64,000 nt of DNA from Streptomyces lincolnensis (GCF_001685355.1 NZ_CP016438.1:5084001-5148000), one strand, 5' to 3'; counted from the first letter of the stretch, positions 37,949 through 47,563 are shown. Program-made: numbers and translations. Notes: generated by a model not told the origin, from the letters alone.

Positions 37949-38710
37949 ATGAACGTGGCAGCGACCACCGACGGCACCGCAGAGCAGACCGACACCGCAT
38001 CGCCCGGGCGCCCCGTCCCGCGTCGTCGCGGCGGCGGTCGTATCGCCATGGCGGTCAGCGTCTTCGGCGAACTCCTCATCACGGGCGGCCTGGTCCTCGG
38101 CCTGTTCGTCGTCTACTCGCTGTGGTGGACGAACGTCCTCGCCGACCGCAAGGCCGACCAGCAGGGCGACAAGGTCCGTGACACCTGGGCGCAGGAGCAG
38201 AACAAGGGGCCGGGCGCGCTGGACACCGGCGACGGCATCGGCTTCCTGCACGTGCCCGCCATGAAGAGCGGCGAGGTCCTCGTGGAGAAGGGCACGTCCG
38301 CGAAGATCCTCAACGACGGCGTCGCCGGCTACTACACCGACCCCGTCAAGGCCACGCTCCCGACCAGCGGCAAGAACGGGAACTTCAGCCTCGCCGCCCA
38401 CCGCGACGGCCACGGCGCGAAGTTCCACAACATCGACAAGCTGAAGAAGGGTGACGCGATCGTCTTCGAGACGAAGGACAAGTGGTACGTCTACAAGGTC
38501 TACGCCACGCTTCCGGAAACCTCGAAGTACAACGTCAAGACCCTCGCCGCAGTCCCCAAGGAGTCCGGCAAGAAGAAGGCCGGCAAGTACATCACCCTCA
38601 CCACCTGCACGCCCGTCTACACCAGCCGCTACCGCTACGTGGTCTGGGGCGAACTGGTCCGGGTGGATCCGGTGGACAGCAGGCGGACACCGCCGAAGGA
38701 ACTCGACTGA
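37949..38710 (+). CDS. Class E sortase (third of three)
   Basis: 253 residues, ATG 6 bases after the second sortase. A short disordered N-terminus and a membrane helix (about 42–64) lead to a catalytic domain with His in SLAAHRDGHGAKFHN, Cys in YITLTTCTPVYTSR and Arg in RYRYVVWGEL. It is clearly a paralogue of the second sortase, by duplication. No LAXTG substrate gene lies in the window. Confidence 0.93.
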   Translation: MNVAATTDGTAEQTDTASPGRPVPRRRGGGRIAMAVSVFGELLITGGLVLGLFVVYSLWWTNVLADRKADQQGDKVRDTWAQEQNKGPGALDTGDGIGFLHVPAMKSGEVLVEKGTSAKILNDGVAGYYTDPVKATLPTSGKNGNFSLAAHRDGHGAKFHNIDKLKKGDAIVFETKDKWYVYKVYATLPETSKYNVKTLAAVPKESGKKKAGKYITLTTCTPVYTSRYRYVVWGELVRVDPVDSRRTPPKELD

Positions 38711-38743
38711 GGCAGCCTCCCCCCGGCGGCCTCCCCCGGCATG

Positions 38744-38788
38744 AGGAAGGGGCCTCGACACCCGCTCAGGGTGTCGAGGCCCCTTCCT
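38744..38788. terminator. Bidirectional terminator between sortase and pknB
   Basis: A perfect 20-bp stem (38744–38763 with 38769–38788) and a 5-base loop, placed between two convergent operons. Confidence 0.9.
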
Positions 38789-38823
38789 TGTGGAGACCCT
38801 TGTGGAGGCCGGCCGCTTGGGAG

Positions 38824-40794
38824 CTAGCCGAAGAAGCCGCCGTTGCCTCCGTCACCGTTGCCGTTGTTCTGGTCCACGGCGATCAGGTTGACCGCGGTGC
38901 CCCGGTCGACCTGGGTGTTGGGCTGCGGGTCCTGGCTGATGACGACGGCGTTGTCGTCCTGGGAACCGGCGATGTTGCCCACGGTCAGCCCGGCGTCCTG
39001 GATGGCCTTCTTGGCGTCCTTCAGGCTCTGCTGGGTCACGCCCGGCACGGGAACCTGCTGACCGGCCTTGCCGACCTGGATGGTGACCGTCTGGTTCTTG
39101 CTGAGCTGGGTGCCGGCCTGCGGGTCGGTGGAGATGACCTTGCCGACCTGGTTCTGGTCCTGGGTCTCCACCTCGACGCAGTTGCCGACCAGGTTGTTGG
39201 CCGTCATCTGGGCCTTGGCCGCGTCACAGGACTGGTTCAGGACGTCCGGCACCGTGACCTTCTCCTCCGCCTTGGCGACGGTGAGGGTGATGGTGGTGCC
39301 CTTCTGGACCTCCGTGCCGAGACCGGGATCCTGCTCCAGGACCTTGCCCGCCTCCTCCGTGGAGACCTGCTCCTCGGTCTTGACGGTGAAGTTGTACTGC
39401 TCGTCCTCCAGGATCTGCTTCGCCTCGTCGACGTCCTTGCCGAGGACACTCGGCACCGCGACCTTCGGCGCCCCGGTGGAGACGATCAGGTTGATCGTGG
39501 TCTGCTTCTTGACCTCTGCGCCGGAGTCCGGGTCCTGGTCGCAGACCTTGCCCTTGGCCTGGTCCTCGCAGGGCTTGTTGGTGATGCTCAGCTTCAGTTC
39601 CGCGTTGGTGGCCAGGCCCTTGGCCTGCGCCTCCGTCTGGCTGATGAAGTCCGGGACGGTGGTCTTGTCGTTGGCCACACCGTCGCCCGCGAAGATCCAC
39701 CGGCCGATCAGGATCGCGCCCACCAGCACCAGTACACCGGCCACGACCAGGAGGATCGTCGAGGTGTTGGACTTCTTCTGCTGGCGGCGCCGGGCCGGGC
39801 GGTCGTCGTAGCCGTAGCCGCCGTCGTCGGGATTGACGGGCGGCAGCATCGTGGTGGCCCCGGCGCCCGAGTCGGCGCGCAGCGCCGTCGTCGGCTGGTC
39901 GTCGGGGTAGCCGCCGTAGCCCACGGAACCCATCGCGGCCGTGGCCGCGACCGGCTGGCCGTCGAGGCAGGCCTCGATGTCGTTGCGCATCTCGTCGGCG
40001 GACTGGTACCGGTAGTTCGGGTCCTTGACCAGGGCCTTCAGGACGATGGCGTCCATCTCGGGCGTGATCTCGGGGTCGAAGACCGACGGGGACTGCGGCT
40101 CCTCCCGGACGTGCTGGTACGCGACCGCGACCGGGGAGTCGCCCACGAACGGCGGGCGCACGGTGAGCAGCTCGTACAGCAGACAGCCGGTGGAGTACAG
40201 GTCCGAGCGGGCGTCGACCTGCTCGCCCTTCGCCTGCTCCGGCGAGAGGTACTGAGCGGTGCCGATGACCGCCGACGTCTGCGTCATCGTCATGCCGGAG
40301 TCGCCCATGGCGCGGGCGATACCGAAGTCCATCACCTTGACCTGGCCGTTGCGCGTCAGCATGACGTTCGCCGGCTTGATGTCACGGTGCACGATGCCGT
40401 TGCGGTGGGCGTACTCAAGGCCCTGGAGGATGCCGATGGTCATCTCCATGGCGCGCTCCGGCAGCAGCTTGCGGCCGGAGTGGAGCAGCTCACGCAGCGT
40501 CGAGCCCTCCACGTACTCCATGACGATGTACGGGATCGACACGTTGTCGATGTAGTCCTCGCCCGTGTCGTAGACCGCGACGATCGCGGGATGGTTGAGC
40601 GAGGCGGCCGACTGGGCCTCCCGGCGGAACCGGGCCTGGAAGGACGGGTCGCGCGCGAGGTCCGCGCGCAGGGTCTTCACCGCCACCTGGCGCCCCAGGC
40701 GGGTGTCATGCGCGAGGTAGACCTCCGCCATGCCACCACGACCGAGCACCTGGCCCAGTTCGTACCGGCCGCCGAGGCGACGCGGCTCTTCCAT
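38824..40794 (-). CDS. pknB: PASTA-domain Ser/Thr protein kinase PknB
   Basis: 656 residues. The kinase domain (1–~275) has GRGGMAEVYLAHD, VAVKTL, HRDIKPANVMLT, DFGIARAMGDSG and an activation loop rich in Thr (TMTQTSAVIGTAQYLSPEQ). A juxtamembrane region and one membrane helix (about 343–365) lead to four extracellular PASTA repeats (TVPDFISQ…, AVPSVLGK…, TVPDVLNQ…, PVPGVTQQ…) and a G/N-rich end. PASTA repeats bind muropeptides or lipid II, linking wall status to phosphorylation of FhaA/B, CrgA and MurJ-associated proteins. Last gene of the fhaA–pknB operon. Confidence 0.97.
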   Translation of the reverse strand: MEEPRRLGGRYELGQVLGRGGMAEVYLAHDTRLGRQVAVKTLRADLARDPSFQARFRREAQSAASLNHPAIVAVYDTGEDYIDNVSIPYIVMEYVEGSTLRELLHSGRKLLPERAMEMTIGILQGLEYAHRNGIVHRDIKPANVMLTRNGQVKVMDFGIARAMGDSGMTMTQTSAVIGTAQYLSPEQAKGEQVDARSDLYSTGCLLYELLTVRPPFVGDSPVAVAYQHVREEPQSPSVFDPEITPEMDAIVLKALVKDPNYRYQSADEMRNDIEACLDGQPVAATAAMGSVGYGGYPDDQPTTALRADSGAGATTMLPPVNPDDGGYGYDDRPARRRQQKKSNTSTILLVVAGVLVLVGAILIGRWIFAGDGVANDKTTVPDFISQTEAQAKGLATNAELKLSITNKPCEDQAKGKVCDQDPDSGAEVKKQTTINLIVSTGAPKVAVPSVLGKDVDEAKQILEDEQYNFTVKTEEQVSTEEAGKVLEQDPGLGTEVQKGTTITLTVAKAEEKVTVPDVLNQSCDAAKAQMTANNLVGNCVEVETQDQNQVGKVISTDPQAGTQLSKNQTVTIQVGKAGQQVPVPGVTQQSLKDAKKAIQDAGLTVGNIAGSQDDNAVVISQDPQPNTQVDRGTAVNLIAVDQNNGNGDGGNGGFFG

Positions 40795-40963
40795 AGCTTC
40801 CTACCAGCCCTCTCCGTCGGTCCCGACCGGCACGGGTGTGCGGTCGGAGGCTGCCGTCCGGGCCTACCGTACCCGGCTAGCTTTGTGTGACCTGGCCAAG
40901 TGCGTCACCCGATACAGGACCGGTATCGCAACGTGCACCGATGTGAAGGGGACGTGAGCGGGG

Positions 40964-42445
40964 TCACTTCTTGCTGTTGATGACCGCCTCCATCACGCTC
41001 TTCGCGATGGGCGCCGCGAGGCCACCGCCGGAGATGTTCTCGCGGACGGCTTCGTCGTCCTGGACGACCACGGCCACGGCGACCGGCGCGCTGCCGTCGG
41101 CGATCTTGGCGTAGGAGATGAACCACGCGTAGGGGTTCTTGCTGTTGTTCTCGCCGTGCTGGGCGGTACCGGTCTTGCCGCCCACGGTGACACCGCCGCC
41201 GATCTGGGCGTTCTTGCCGGTGCCGTCCTTGACGACGGTCTCCATCATGTCCTGGAGGATCTGCGCGTTGCTCGCCGACAGCGGCTGGCTCAGCTCCTCC
41301 GGCTCGGTCTTCTCGATCGGGTCGAGGGTCGGGGCCTGGAGGGTGTCGACCATGTACGGCTTCATCAGCTTGCCGTCGTTGGCGACGGCCGAGGCGACCA
41401 TGGCCATCTGGAGCGGGGTCGTGGCGGTGTTGAACTGGCCGATCGAGGAGAGCGCGGTCTCGGACGGGTTCATGTTGTCGGAGAAGTTCGAGGCGGTGGC
41501 GCGGACCGGCGTGAACTGCTCGGAGCCGAAGCCGAACTTCTTGGCCTCGGCGAGCATCTTGTCGTTGCCGAGGTCGGAGCCGACCTTGCCGAAGACGGTG
41601 TTGCAGGAGTACCGGAGGGCCACCCGCAGGCTCGCGTTCTCACAAGGGATGGTGCCCTCGTTCGGGAGAATGGTGGTGGTGCCCGGCATCGTCCACGGCA
41701 GTGGCGACTTCGTCTTCTGGTCGGCCGAGGTGTACAGGCCGTTCTCCAGCGCGGCCGCCGCGGTGACGACCTTGAAGGTGGAGCCGGGCGGGTAGGTCTC
41801 GCGCAGGGCGCGGTTGAGCATCGGGTCGTTCGGGTCGTTCTTCTTCTGGAGCTTCGTCCACGCGTCGGTGTCGGTCGTCGTGGAGTTGCCCGCGAAGGAG
41901 GAGGGGTCGTACGACGGGAAGGAGGCCAGCGCCAGGATCTTGCCGGTGGACGGCTCGATCGCGGCGACGGCGCCCTTGCCGCCCTGCTTCCTCAGACCGT
42001 CGTAGGCGGCCTTCTGGGCGGCTCCGTTGAGGGTGGTGACCACATTGCCGCCCTCCTTCTCCTTGCCCGTGAGCATGTCGAGGGTGTTGCGGAAGAACAG
42101 CCGGTCGTCGTTGCCGGTGAGGATGCCGTCCTCGATGGACTCCAGCTGGGTGGCACCGAAGGCCTGGGAGGCGTACCCGGTGACGGGCGCCCACATGGGA
42201 CCGTTCATGTAGGTGCGCTTGAACTTGAAGTCGCTCCCGTCGGACTCCTTGGAGCCGGTGATCGCCTTGCCGTCGACGATGATGTTGCCGCGGGGCGAGG
42301 CGTACCGCTCGATGGTGACGCGGCGGTTTTCCTTGTTGGTGCGCAGCTCGTCGGCCTGGACGTACTGGATCCAGTTGTCGCGGATGAGCAGGGCCAGGAC
42401 GAGGAGTCCGCAGAAGATCGCGATCCGGCGCAGGGGCTTGTTCAT
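40964..42445 (-). CDS. pbpA: Penicillin-binding protein A (class B transpeptidase)
   Basis: 493 residues from ATG 42445, which overlaps the rodA/ftsW stop (ATGA). An N-terminal membrane helix (RIAIFCGLLVLALLIRDNW) and a dimerisation domain precede the transpeptidase with its three motifs: S-T-F-K (near residue 220), S-C-N (near 276) and K-T-G-T-A (near 421). It crosslinks septal or polar peptidoglycan and pairs with the SEDS glycosyltransferase encoded just upstream. The 169-base gap to pknB may hold an extra promoter. Confidence 0.96.
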   Translation of the reverse strand: MNKPLRRIAIFCGLLVLALLIRDNWIQYVQADELRTNKENRRVTIERYASPRGNIIVDGKAITGSKESDGSDFKFKRTYMNGPMWAPVTGYASQAFGATQLESIEDGILTGNDDRLFFRNTLDMLTGKEKEGGNVVTTLNGAAQKAAYDGLRKQGGKGAVAAIEPSTGKILALASFPSYDPSSFAGNSTTTDTDAWTKLQKKNDPNDPMLNRALRETYPPGSTFKVVTAAAALENGLYTSADQKTKSPLPWTMPGTTTILPNEGTIPCENASLRVALRYSCNTVFGKVGSDLGNDKMLAEAKKFGFGSEQFTPVRATASNFSDNMNPSETALSSIGQFNTATTPLQMAMVASAVANDGKLMKPYMVDTLQAPTLDPIEKTEPEELSQPLSASNAQILQDMMETVVKDGTGKNAQIGGGVTVGGKTGTAQHGENNSKNPYAWFISYAKIADGSAPVAVAVVVQDDEAVRENISGGGLAAPIAKSVMEAVINSKK

Positions 42446-43893
42446 GACGGGCGGACCACCTGGGTCATCTCGGCGTCGGGGTTGGGAGCGGGGGCGGGGG
42501 CCGGGCGGCGTGCGGTGTCGCTGATGCGCAGCAGGATGCCGATCAGCGCCCAGTTGGCGATGACGGAGGAACCGCCGTACGCCACGAACGGGAGCGTCAT
42601 ACCGGTCAGCGGGATGAGGCCCATGACACCGCCGGCCACGACGAAGACCTGGAGCGCGAAGGCGCCGGACAGGCCGATGGCCAGCAGCTTGCCGAACGGG
42701 TCGCGGGCGGCGAGCGCCGTGCGCACACCGCGCTCGACGATCAGGCCGTAGAGCAGCAGGATCGCCATGACGCCCGCCAGACCCAGCTCCTCGCCGAAGG
42801 TGGCGAGGATGAAGTCGGAGTTGGCGGCGAAGCCGATGAGGTCGGAGTTGCCCTGCCCGAGGCCGGTGCCGAGGGTGCCGCCGGAACCGAAGGCCCACAG
42901 GGCCTGCATGGCCTGCTCGGAGTGGACGACGCCGTCCTGGACGCCGGCGCGGGAGAGCTCGTACTCGCGCATCGGGTCGAGCCAGGCCTGGACACGCGTC
43001 TGGATGTGCGGCTCGAAGCTCGCCACGCCGACCGCGCCGACCGCGGACATCAGCAGACCGAAGACGATCCAGCTGGTCCGCTCGGTGGCGACGTACAGCA
43101 TGATGACGAACATCCCGAAGAACAGCAGGGATGTACCGAGGTCGGTCTCGAAGACCAGGATGAGGATCGACATCACCCAGACGACGAGGATCGGACCGAG
43201 GTCGCGGCCGCGCGGCAGGTACAGGCCCATGAAGCGACGGCTGGCCAGGGCCAGGGCGTCTCTCTTGACCATGAGATAGCCGGCGAAGAACACCGCGAGG
43301 GCGATCTTCGCGAACTCGCCGGGCTGGAGCGTGCCGAGGCCGGGGATCTTGATCCAGATCTTGGCGCCGTAGGTGGGGGCGCTGAGGCCGGGAATCAGCG
43401 GCATCACGAGCAGGAGCATGGCCCCGGCCATCGAGATGTAGGTGTAGCGCTGAAGGACGCGGTGGTCCTTGAGGAAGATCAGCACGACGACCAGCAGGGC
43501 GACGCCCATCGCCGAGTACAGCAGCTGGCGCGGTGCCGCTTCGACGAAGGTGCTGCTCCGCTGGAGTTTTTTGGACTGGTCCAGCCGCCAGATGATGACC
43601 AGGCCGATCCCGTTCAGCAGGGTGGCCAGCGGCAGCAGCAGGGGGTCGGCGTACGGGGCGAACTTCCGTACGACGAGATGGCCGATCCCCGCGAGCAGCC
43701 CGAGACCGAGTCCGTAGCTCAGCAGGCCGGGCGGCACCTTGTCGTTGATCGCGAGGCCCACGTTGGCGTACGCGAAGACCGGAATGAGAACCGCGAACGC
43801 CAACAACGCCAGCTCGGTGTTGCGCCGGCTCGGCGCGCCGATGGCGCCGATCGTGGACGTGTGGTGGGTCGGCGAGTTCGTAGTGCTGCTCAT
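42442..43893 (-). CDS. rodA: FtsW/RodA/SpoVE SEDS peptidoglycan glycosyltransferase
   Basis: 483 residues with about ten to twelve membrane helices. SEDS signatures seen: PGLGTLQPGEFAKIALAVFFAGYL (quoted as QPGEFAKIALAVFF), the catalytic-region FETDLGTSLLFFGMF, and the C-terminal PLTGMTLPFVAYGGSS. It polymerises lipid II and works with PbpA. A Streptomyces genome has several SEDS paralogues, and the division ftsW is normally in the dcw cluster, so RodA-type naming is preferred but not certain. Confidence 0.93.
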   Translation of the reverse strand: MSSTTNSPTHHTSTIGAIGAPSRRNTELALLAFAVLIPVFAYANVGLAINDKVPPGLLSYGLGLGLLAGIGHLVVRKFAPYADPLLLPLATLLNGIGLVIIWRLDQSKKLQRSSTFVEAAPRQLLYSAMGVALLVVVLIFLKDHRVLQRYTYISMAGAMLLLVMPLIPGLSAPTYGAKIWIKIPGLGTLQPGEFAKIALAVFFAGYLMVKRDALALASRRFMGLYLPRGRDLGPILVVWVMSILILVFETDLGTSLLFFGMFVIMLYVATERTSWIVFGLLMSAVGAVGVASFEPHIQTRVQAWLDPMREYELSRAGVQDGVVHSEQAMQALWAFGSGGTLGTGLGQGNSDLIGFAANSDFILATFGEELGLAGVMAILLLYGLIVERGVRTALAARDPFGKLLAIGLSGAFALQVFVVAGGVMGLIPLTGMTLPFVAYGGSSVIANWALIGILLRISDTARRPAPAPAPNPDAEMTQVVRPS

Positions 43894-43920
43894 CGTGTGA
43901 CTGGGCCTCTCACGGCTTGC

Positions 43921-45459
43921 CTACTGCGTACCGCATTGCCCGACGACCTGCTTCTCTTCCTCCGAGAGGGTGGGGCCGGGAGTGGGAGTAGGGGCGGTCG
44001 TGGACGGGGTCGGGGACGACGGTGAGCCCGAGGGGTTCGGGGTCGGTGTCGCCTTGGACGTGAGGGAGGTACGGGTGGTTCCCGTGGTGCCTCCGGCCTC
44101 GCCCTCTCCGGTCTTGGAGTTCTGCTCGCTCTCGGACTGCTGCTGCGCGACCCGCTTCTTGCACGCGGAGGCCTGCACGGCCAGCTCGTCGATCTTCTTC
44201 TGGGCGTTGCTCAGGCCGCCCTCGGCGATCGTGCCCTCGACCGACTTCTGCCAGTACTGCGGCAGGTACTTGAGTTCGATCTCGGGGTGGTCCTTCTCCA
44301 CCTTCGAGAGCGACACCCAGGCCAGGTCCTGGCTGATGCCCCGGTACAGCGCGACATGGTCGTCGTTGACGCCGACGTAGTACTGCGTCTGCGTCCAGCG
44401 CCAGCCGCCGTAGAGCCCGCCGCCGACGACGGCGAGGGTGAGGGCGATGTAGAAGGATCTCTTCAGCCACTTGCGGCCCTTGCGGGGCTTGACGAAGTCG
44501 TCGTCGGAGTAGTCGCCGAAGCCGTTGGCGGGGATGTAACCGGTGGTGTCGCCGGAGCCGGGCGGGCCGAACTCGCCGCCCCCGCCGCCCTGTCCGGGCA
44601 CCTGGCGGCCGAGCCCGGAGGCACGTCCCGCCGGGGTCTGCATGATGCCGGGGTCGTGCAGGTGGTTCTGGTTCTCGGCGACCGCGCCGACCACGACCGG
44701 GGTGTCGGAGAGCTGCCCGGCGAGGGTGTCCCCGGTGTCGAGGTCGAGGACGTCGGCGACGATGACGGTGATGTTGTCGGGGCCGCCGCCGCGCAGCGCG
44801 AGCTCGATGAGGCTCTGGACGGTCTCCTGGGGGCCCTGGTAGCTGGCGAGGGTGTCTTCGAGGGTCTGGTGGGAGACCACCCCGGACAGCCCGTCGGAGC
44901 AGATCAGGTAGCGGTCGCCGGCGCGGACCTCACGGATGGAGAGGTCGGGCTCGACGTGCTCGCCGCTGCCCAGCGCGCGCATGAGGAGCGAGCGCTGCGG
45001 GTGCGTGGTCGCCTCCTCCTCGGTGATGCGTCCCTCGTCGACGAGGCGCTGCACCCAGGTGTGGTCCTGCGTGATCTGGGTCAGGACGCCGTCGCGCAGC
45101 AGGTACGCGCGCGAGTCGCCGACGTGCACGAGACCGAGTCGCTGGCCGGTCCACAGCAGGGCGGTGAGCGTCGTGCCCATGCCCTCCAGCTGCGGGTCCT
45201 CCTCGACCATCGAACGCAGCTGGTCGTTGGCGCGCTGTACGGCGGTGCCGAGCGAGGTGAGGATGTCGGAGCCGGGGACGTCGTCGTCGAGCGCGACGAT
45301 GGTGGAGATGGCCTCGGAGGAGGCGACCTCGCCGGCCGCGGCGCCGCCCATGCCGTCGGCGATCGCGAGCAGACGCGGCCCGGCGTATCCGGAGTCCTCG
45401 TTGCCCTCCCGGATCATGCCTTTGTGCGATCCGGCGGCGAAGCGCAGTGACAGACTCAT
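43921..45459 (-). CDS. PP2C-type Ser/Thr phosphatase (PstP-like)
   Basis: 512 residues from ATG 45459 with GCGAGG ahead; starts at 45489 or 45495 are also possible. The phosphatase domain (1–~235) has metal-binding Asp residues in GNEDSGYAG, IADGMGG, CSDGLSGVV and GGPDNITVIV. A linker, one membrane helix (about 330–350) and an extracytoplasmic domain with Thr/Pro-rich tail follow. It dephosphorylates PknB and its substrates, closing the loop with the kinase in the same operon. 27 bases lie between it and rodA. Confidence 0.94.
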   Translation of the reverse strand: MSLSLRFAAGSHKGMIREGNEDSGYAGPRLLAIADGMGGAAAGEVASSEAISTIVALDDDVPGSDILTSLGTAVQRANDQLRSMVEEDPQLEGMGTTLTALLWTGQRLGLVHVGDSRAYLLRDGVLTQITQDHTWVQRLVDEGRITEEEATTHPQRSLLMRALGSGEHVEPDLSIREVRAGDRYLICSDGLSGVVSHQTLEDTLASYQGPQETVQSLIELALRGGGPDNITVIVADVLDLDTGDTLAGQLSDTPVVVGAVAENQNHLHDPGIMQTPAGRASGLGRQVPGQGGGGGEFGPPGSGDTTGYIPANGFGDYSDDDFVKPRKGRKWLKRSFYIALTLAVVGGGLYGGWRWTQTQYYVGVNDDHVALYRGISQDLAWVSLSKVEKDHPEIELKYLPQYWQKSVEGTIAEGGLSNAQKKIDELAVQASACKKRVAQQQSESEQNSKTGEGEAGGTTGTTRTSLTSKATPTPNPSGSPSSPTPSTTAPTPTPGPTLSEEEKQVVGQCGTQ

Positions 45460-45587
45460 GCGCACCTCGCCCGTCGGCTCCGGGTACATCCGCACGGTGC
45501 CCACCCTCCGGTCGGGAGCGCGCCGGGGCCCGGGGTGAGGGCCGCCGCTGCGTGCTCGCTCCGCTCGCGCTCATTCATGACGTAGCA

Positions 45588-46100
45588 CTACTTCCGCAGC
45601 TCGATGACGGTCTTGCCGATGCGGAGGGGCGCGCCCGGCGCAATCGGTGTGGGGGTCGTCAGCCGCGTTCGGTCGAGGTACGTGCCGTTGGTGGAGCCCA
45701 GGTCCTCGACGATCCACTGGCCGTCGCGGTCCGGGTAGATCCTGGCATGGCGGCTGGAGGCGTAGTCGTCGTCCAGCACGATGGTGCTGTCGTGCGCCCG
45801 GCCCAGGGTGATGGTCTGTCCCTGGAGCGCGACCGTGGTGCCGGTGAGGGTGCCCTCCGTCACCACCAGTTTGGTCGGGGCGTTACGACGCTGTCGGCCC
45901 CCGGCGGCCTGCTGGCGCTGTTGCGGGGGCGCGGCTTGGCGGGCGGCCTGCTGCTGCCGTCCGCTCTCCCGCCGCGAGCCGCGCTGTGTGACGCGCGTTC
46001 CGAACAGGTCGCTGCGGATGACCTGCACGGCCACGATCACGAACAGCCACAGTACGGCCAGGAAACCCAGCCGCATGACCGTGAGGGTCAGCTCTGACAT
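45588..46100 (-). CDS. fhaB: FHA-domain protein FhaB
   Basis: 170 residues from ATG 46100. A membrane helix near the N-terminus (RLGFLAVLWLFVIVAVQVI), a Gln/Arg-rich linker and a C-terminal FHA domain (about 85–165) with ITLGRAHDSTIVLDDDYASSRHARI and DLGSTNGTYLDR, quoted in part as GRAHDSTIVLDDDYASSRHA. The FHA pocket binds phosphothreonine made by PknB. 10 bases after fhaA. It probably recruits phosphorylated division proteins to the membrane. Confidence 0.95.
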   Translation of the reverse strand: MSELTLTVMRLGFLAVLWLFVIVAVQVIRSDLFGTRVTQRGSRRESGRQQQAARQAAPPQQRQQAAGGRQRRNAPTKLVVTEGTLTGTTVALQGQTITLGRAHDSTIVLDDDYASSRHARIYPDRDGQWIVEDLGSTNGTYLDRTRLTTPTPIAPGAPLRIGKTVIELRK

Positions 46101-46110
46101 TGCCCCCGCT

Positions 46111-46980
46111 TCACCCTTCGGCTTGCCGGTAAATGATGGTGGTACTGCCCACGACGATCCGCGAGCCGTCGCGGAGCGTAGCGCGGGTGGTGTGCTGCCC
46201 GTCCACCACGATGCCGTTGGTGGATCCGAGATCCTGGACGGTCGAGGGCGTTCCGGTCCGGATCTCGCAGTGCCGGCGGGAGACGCCGGGGTCGTCGATC
46301 CGCACGTCGGCCTCGGTGCTGCGGCCCAGCACGAGTGTCGCGCGGGAGATCTGATGGCGGGTGCCGTTGATCTCGATCCAGTGGCGGGTGCGACCGCCCG
46401 CGGCGGGCGCGGCCGGGGGCCGCTGCGCACCCGCGGGCTGCGGGTAGCCGTAGCCGCCGCCACGGCCGCCGGGCGGTGGCGCGGCCGGCATCGGCGGGGC
46501 GCCCGAGGGCGCGGCGGCCGGCGGGTAGCCGTAGCCGCCGGGTGCGCCGGGGGCGGGAGAACCGGGGCGTCCGGCCGGTGCCGGCGCGGAAGCCTGCTGG
46601 TCGCTGGAGGAGGCGAGCGTACGGCTGCGCACCCGGTACAGGCCGGTGTCGAGGTCGTCCGCCTTCTCCAGGTGGACCTTGATCGGGCCCATGAAGGTGT
46701 AGCGCTGCTGCTTGGCGTAGTCGCGCACCATGCCGGCCAACTCGTCGCCGAGCTGGCCCGAGTAGGGGCTCAGCCGCTCGAAGTCCGGCGTGCTCAGCTC
46801 CACGATGAAGTCATTGGGTACGACCGTCCGGTCGCGGTTCCAGATGGTCGCGTTGTTGTCGCACTCGCGCTGGAGAGCGCCGGCGATCTCCACGGGCTGG
46901 ACCTCGGACTTGAACACCTTGGCGAAGGTGCCGTTGACCAGACCTTCGAGACGCTGCTCGAACTTCTTCAGGACTCCCAT
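46111..46980 (-). CDS. fhaA: DUF3662–FHA protein FhaA
   Basis: 289 residues, ATG with a strong GGAGGAGG ahead. The N-terminal DUF3662 domain (1–~115; MGVLKKFEQRLEGLVNGTFA) is followed by a G/P/A/Y-rich linker and a C-terminal FHA domain (LVLGRSTEADVRIDDPGVSR and DLGSTNGIVVDG). In mycobacteria FhaA binds the phosphorylated pseudokinase domain of MurJ and restrains wall synthesis; the counterpart here is the gene at the start of the window. First gene of the operon. Confidence 0.95.
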   Translation of the reverse strand: MGVLKKFEQRLEGLVNGTFAKVFKSEVQPVEIAGALQRECDNNATIWNRDRTVVPNDFIVELSTPDFERLSPYSGQLGDELAGMVRDYAKQQRYTFMGPIKVHLEKADDLDTGLYRVRSRTLASSSDQQASAPAPAGRPGSPAPGAPGGYGYPPAAAPSGAPPMPAAPPPGGRGGGYGYPQPAGAQRPPAAPAAGGRTRHWIEINGTRHQISRATLVLGRSTEADVRIDDPGVSRRHCEIRTGTPSTVQDLGSTNGIVVDGQHTTRATLRDGSRIVVGSTTIIYRQAEG

Positions 46981-47472
46981 GGGGCACCTCCTCCGTCCTT
47001 GCCGTCCTGGGTACTGCGTCGTGTGCCGCTGTGTGTACTGCTTGGCGTACTGCTTACCTGGTACTGCTTACTGATCGTATCCACGCGCCGGTGAATCGGC
47101 TGGTTCCCCCTGTCGGCCCGGTCGACAGGTGTCGACGCCTCCGAAGTTCCCTGTGGAGCCCCGCTTCGAACTCCGCTGTCGAACTCCGCTGTCAAGGATC
47201 GTAGAGGCGGCCGCAGACCAGTGTCCCGCACCTGACCGTGGACCCCGACCTGCTCCGGGGGAGACGGCCGCTACCGGTACGAGGTTGATACGTGAACCGG
47301 TACTGGTTGATACGTAGCCGAAAGAGCCCCGGGTCGGTCGGGTTCTCCAGAACCCGCTGGTGGGCGGCTGCCCGCCGGTAAGGGATGTGAATCCACCCCT
47401 GCCAGCGTGCTAATGTTCTGGGTGTCGGAAGGCGCCGAACCACACGGACCGGAGCCCCAGGACACACCCAAT
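46981..47472. other. fhaA upstream region with short repeats
   Basis: 492 bases without a supported gene. It holds the fhaA promoter (not placed), three GTACTGCTT copies (about 47035–47070), a tandem 13-mer GAACTCCGCTGTC at 47168–47193, a ~20-bp direct repeat (47273–47315) and, for tRNA-Leu, a -10-like TAATGT at 47411–47416. Confidence 0.5.
47273..47315. repeat. Imperfect 20-bp direct repeat
   Basis: Two copies of ACCGGTAC-(GA/T)-GGTTGATACGT start at 47273 and 47296, 23 bases apart (about two helical turns). They lie about 290 bases ahead of fhaA and 160 ahead of tRNA-Leu. Could be binding sites for a regulator. Confidence 0.6.
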
Positions 47473-47556
47473 GCGCGGGTGGCGGAATAGGCAGACGCGC
47501 TGGATTCAGGTTCCAGTGCCCGCAAGGGCGTGGGGGTTCAACTCCCCCCTCGCGCA
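47473..47556 (+). tRNA. tRNA-Leu (anticodon CAG)
   Basis: An 84-base class II tRNA. The acceptor GCGCGGG pairs with CTCGCGC (one G·T), the anticodon CAG is at 47507–47509, the long variable arm is TGCCCGCAAGGGCGT and the T-arm is GGGGGTTCAACTCCCCC. CCA is not encoded. Confidence 0.96.
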
Positions 47557-47563
47557 CAGCTGG

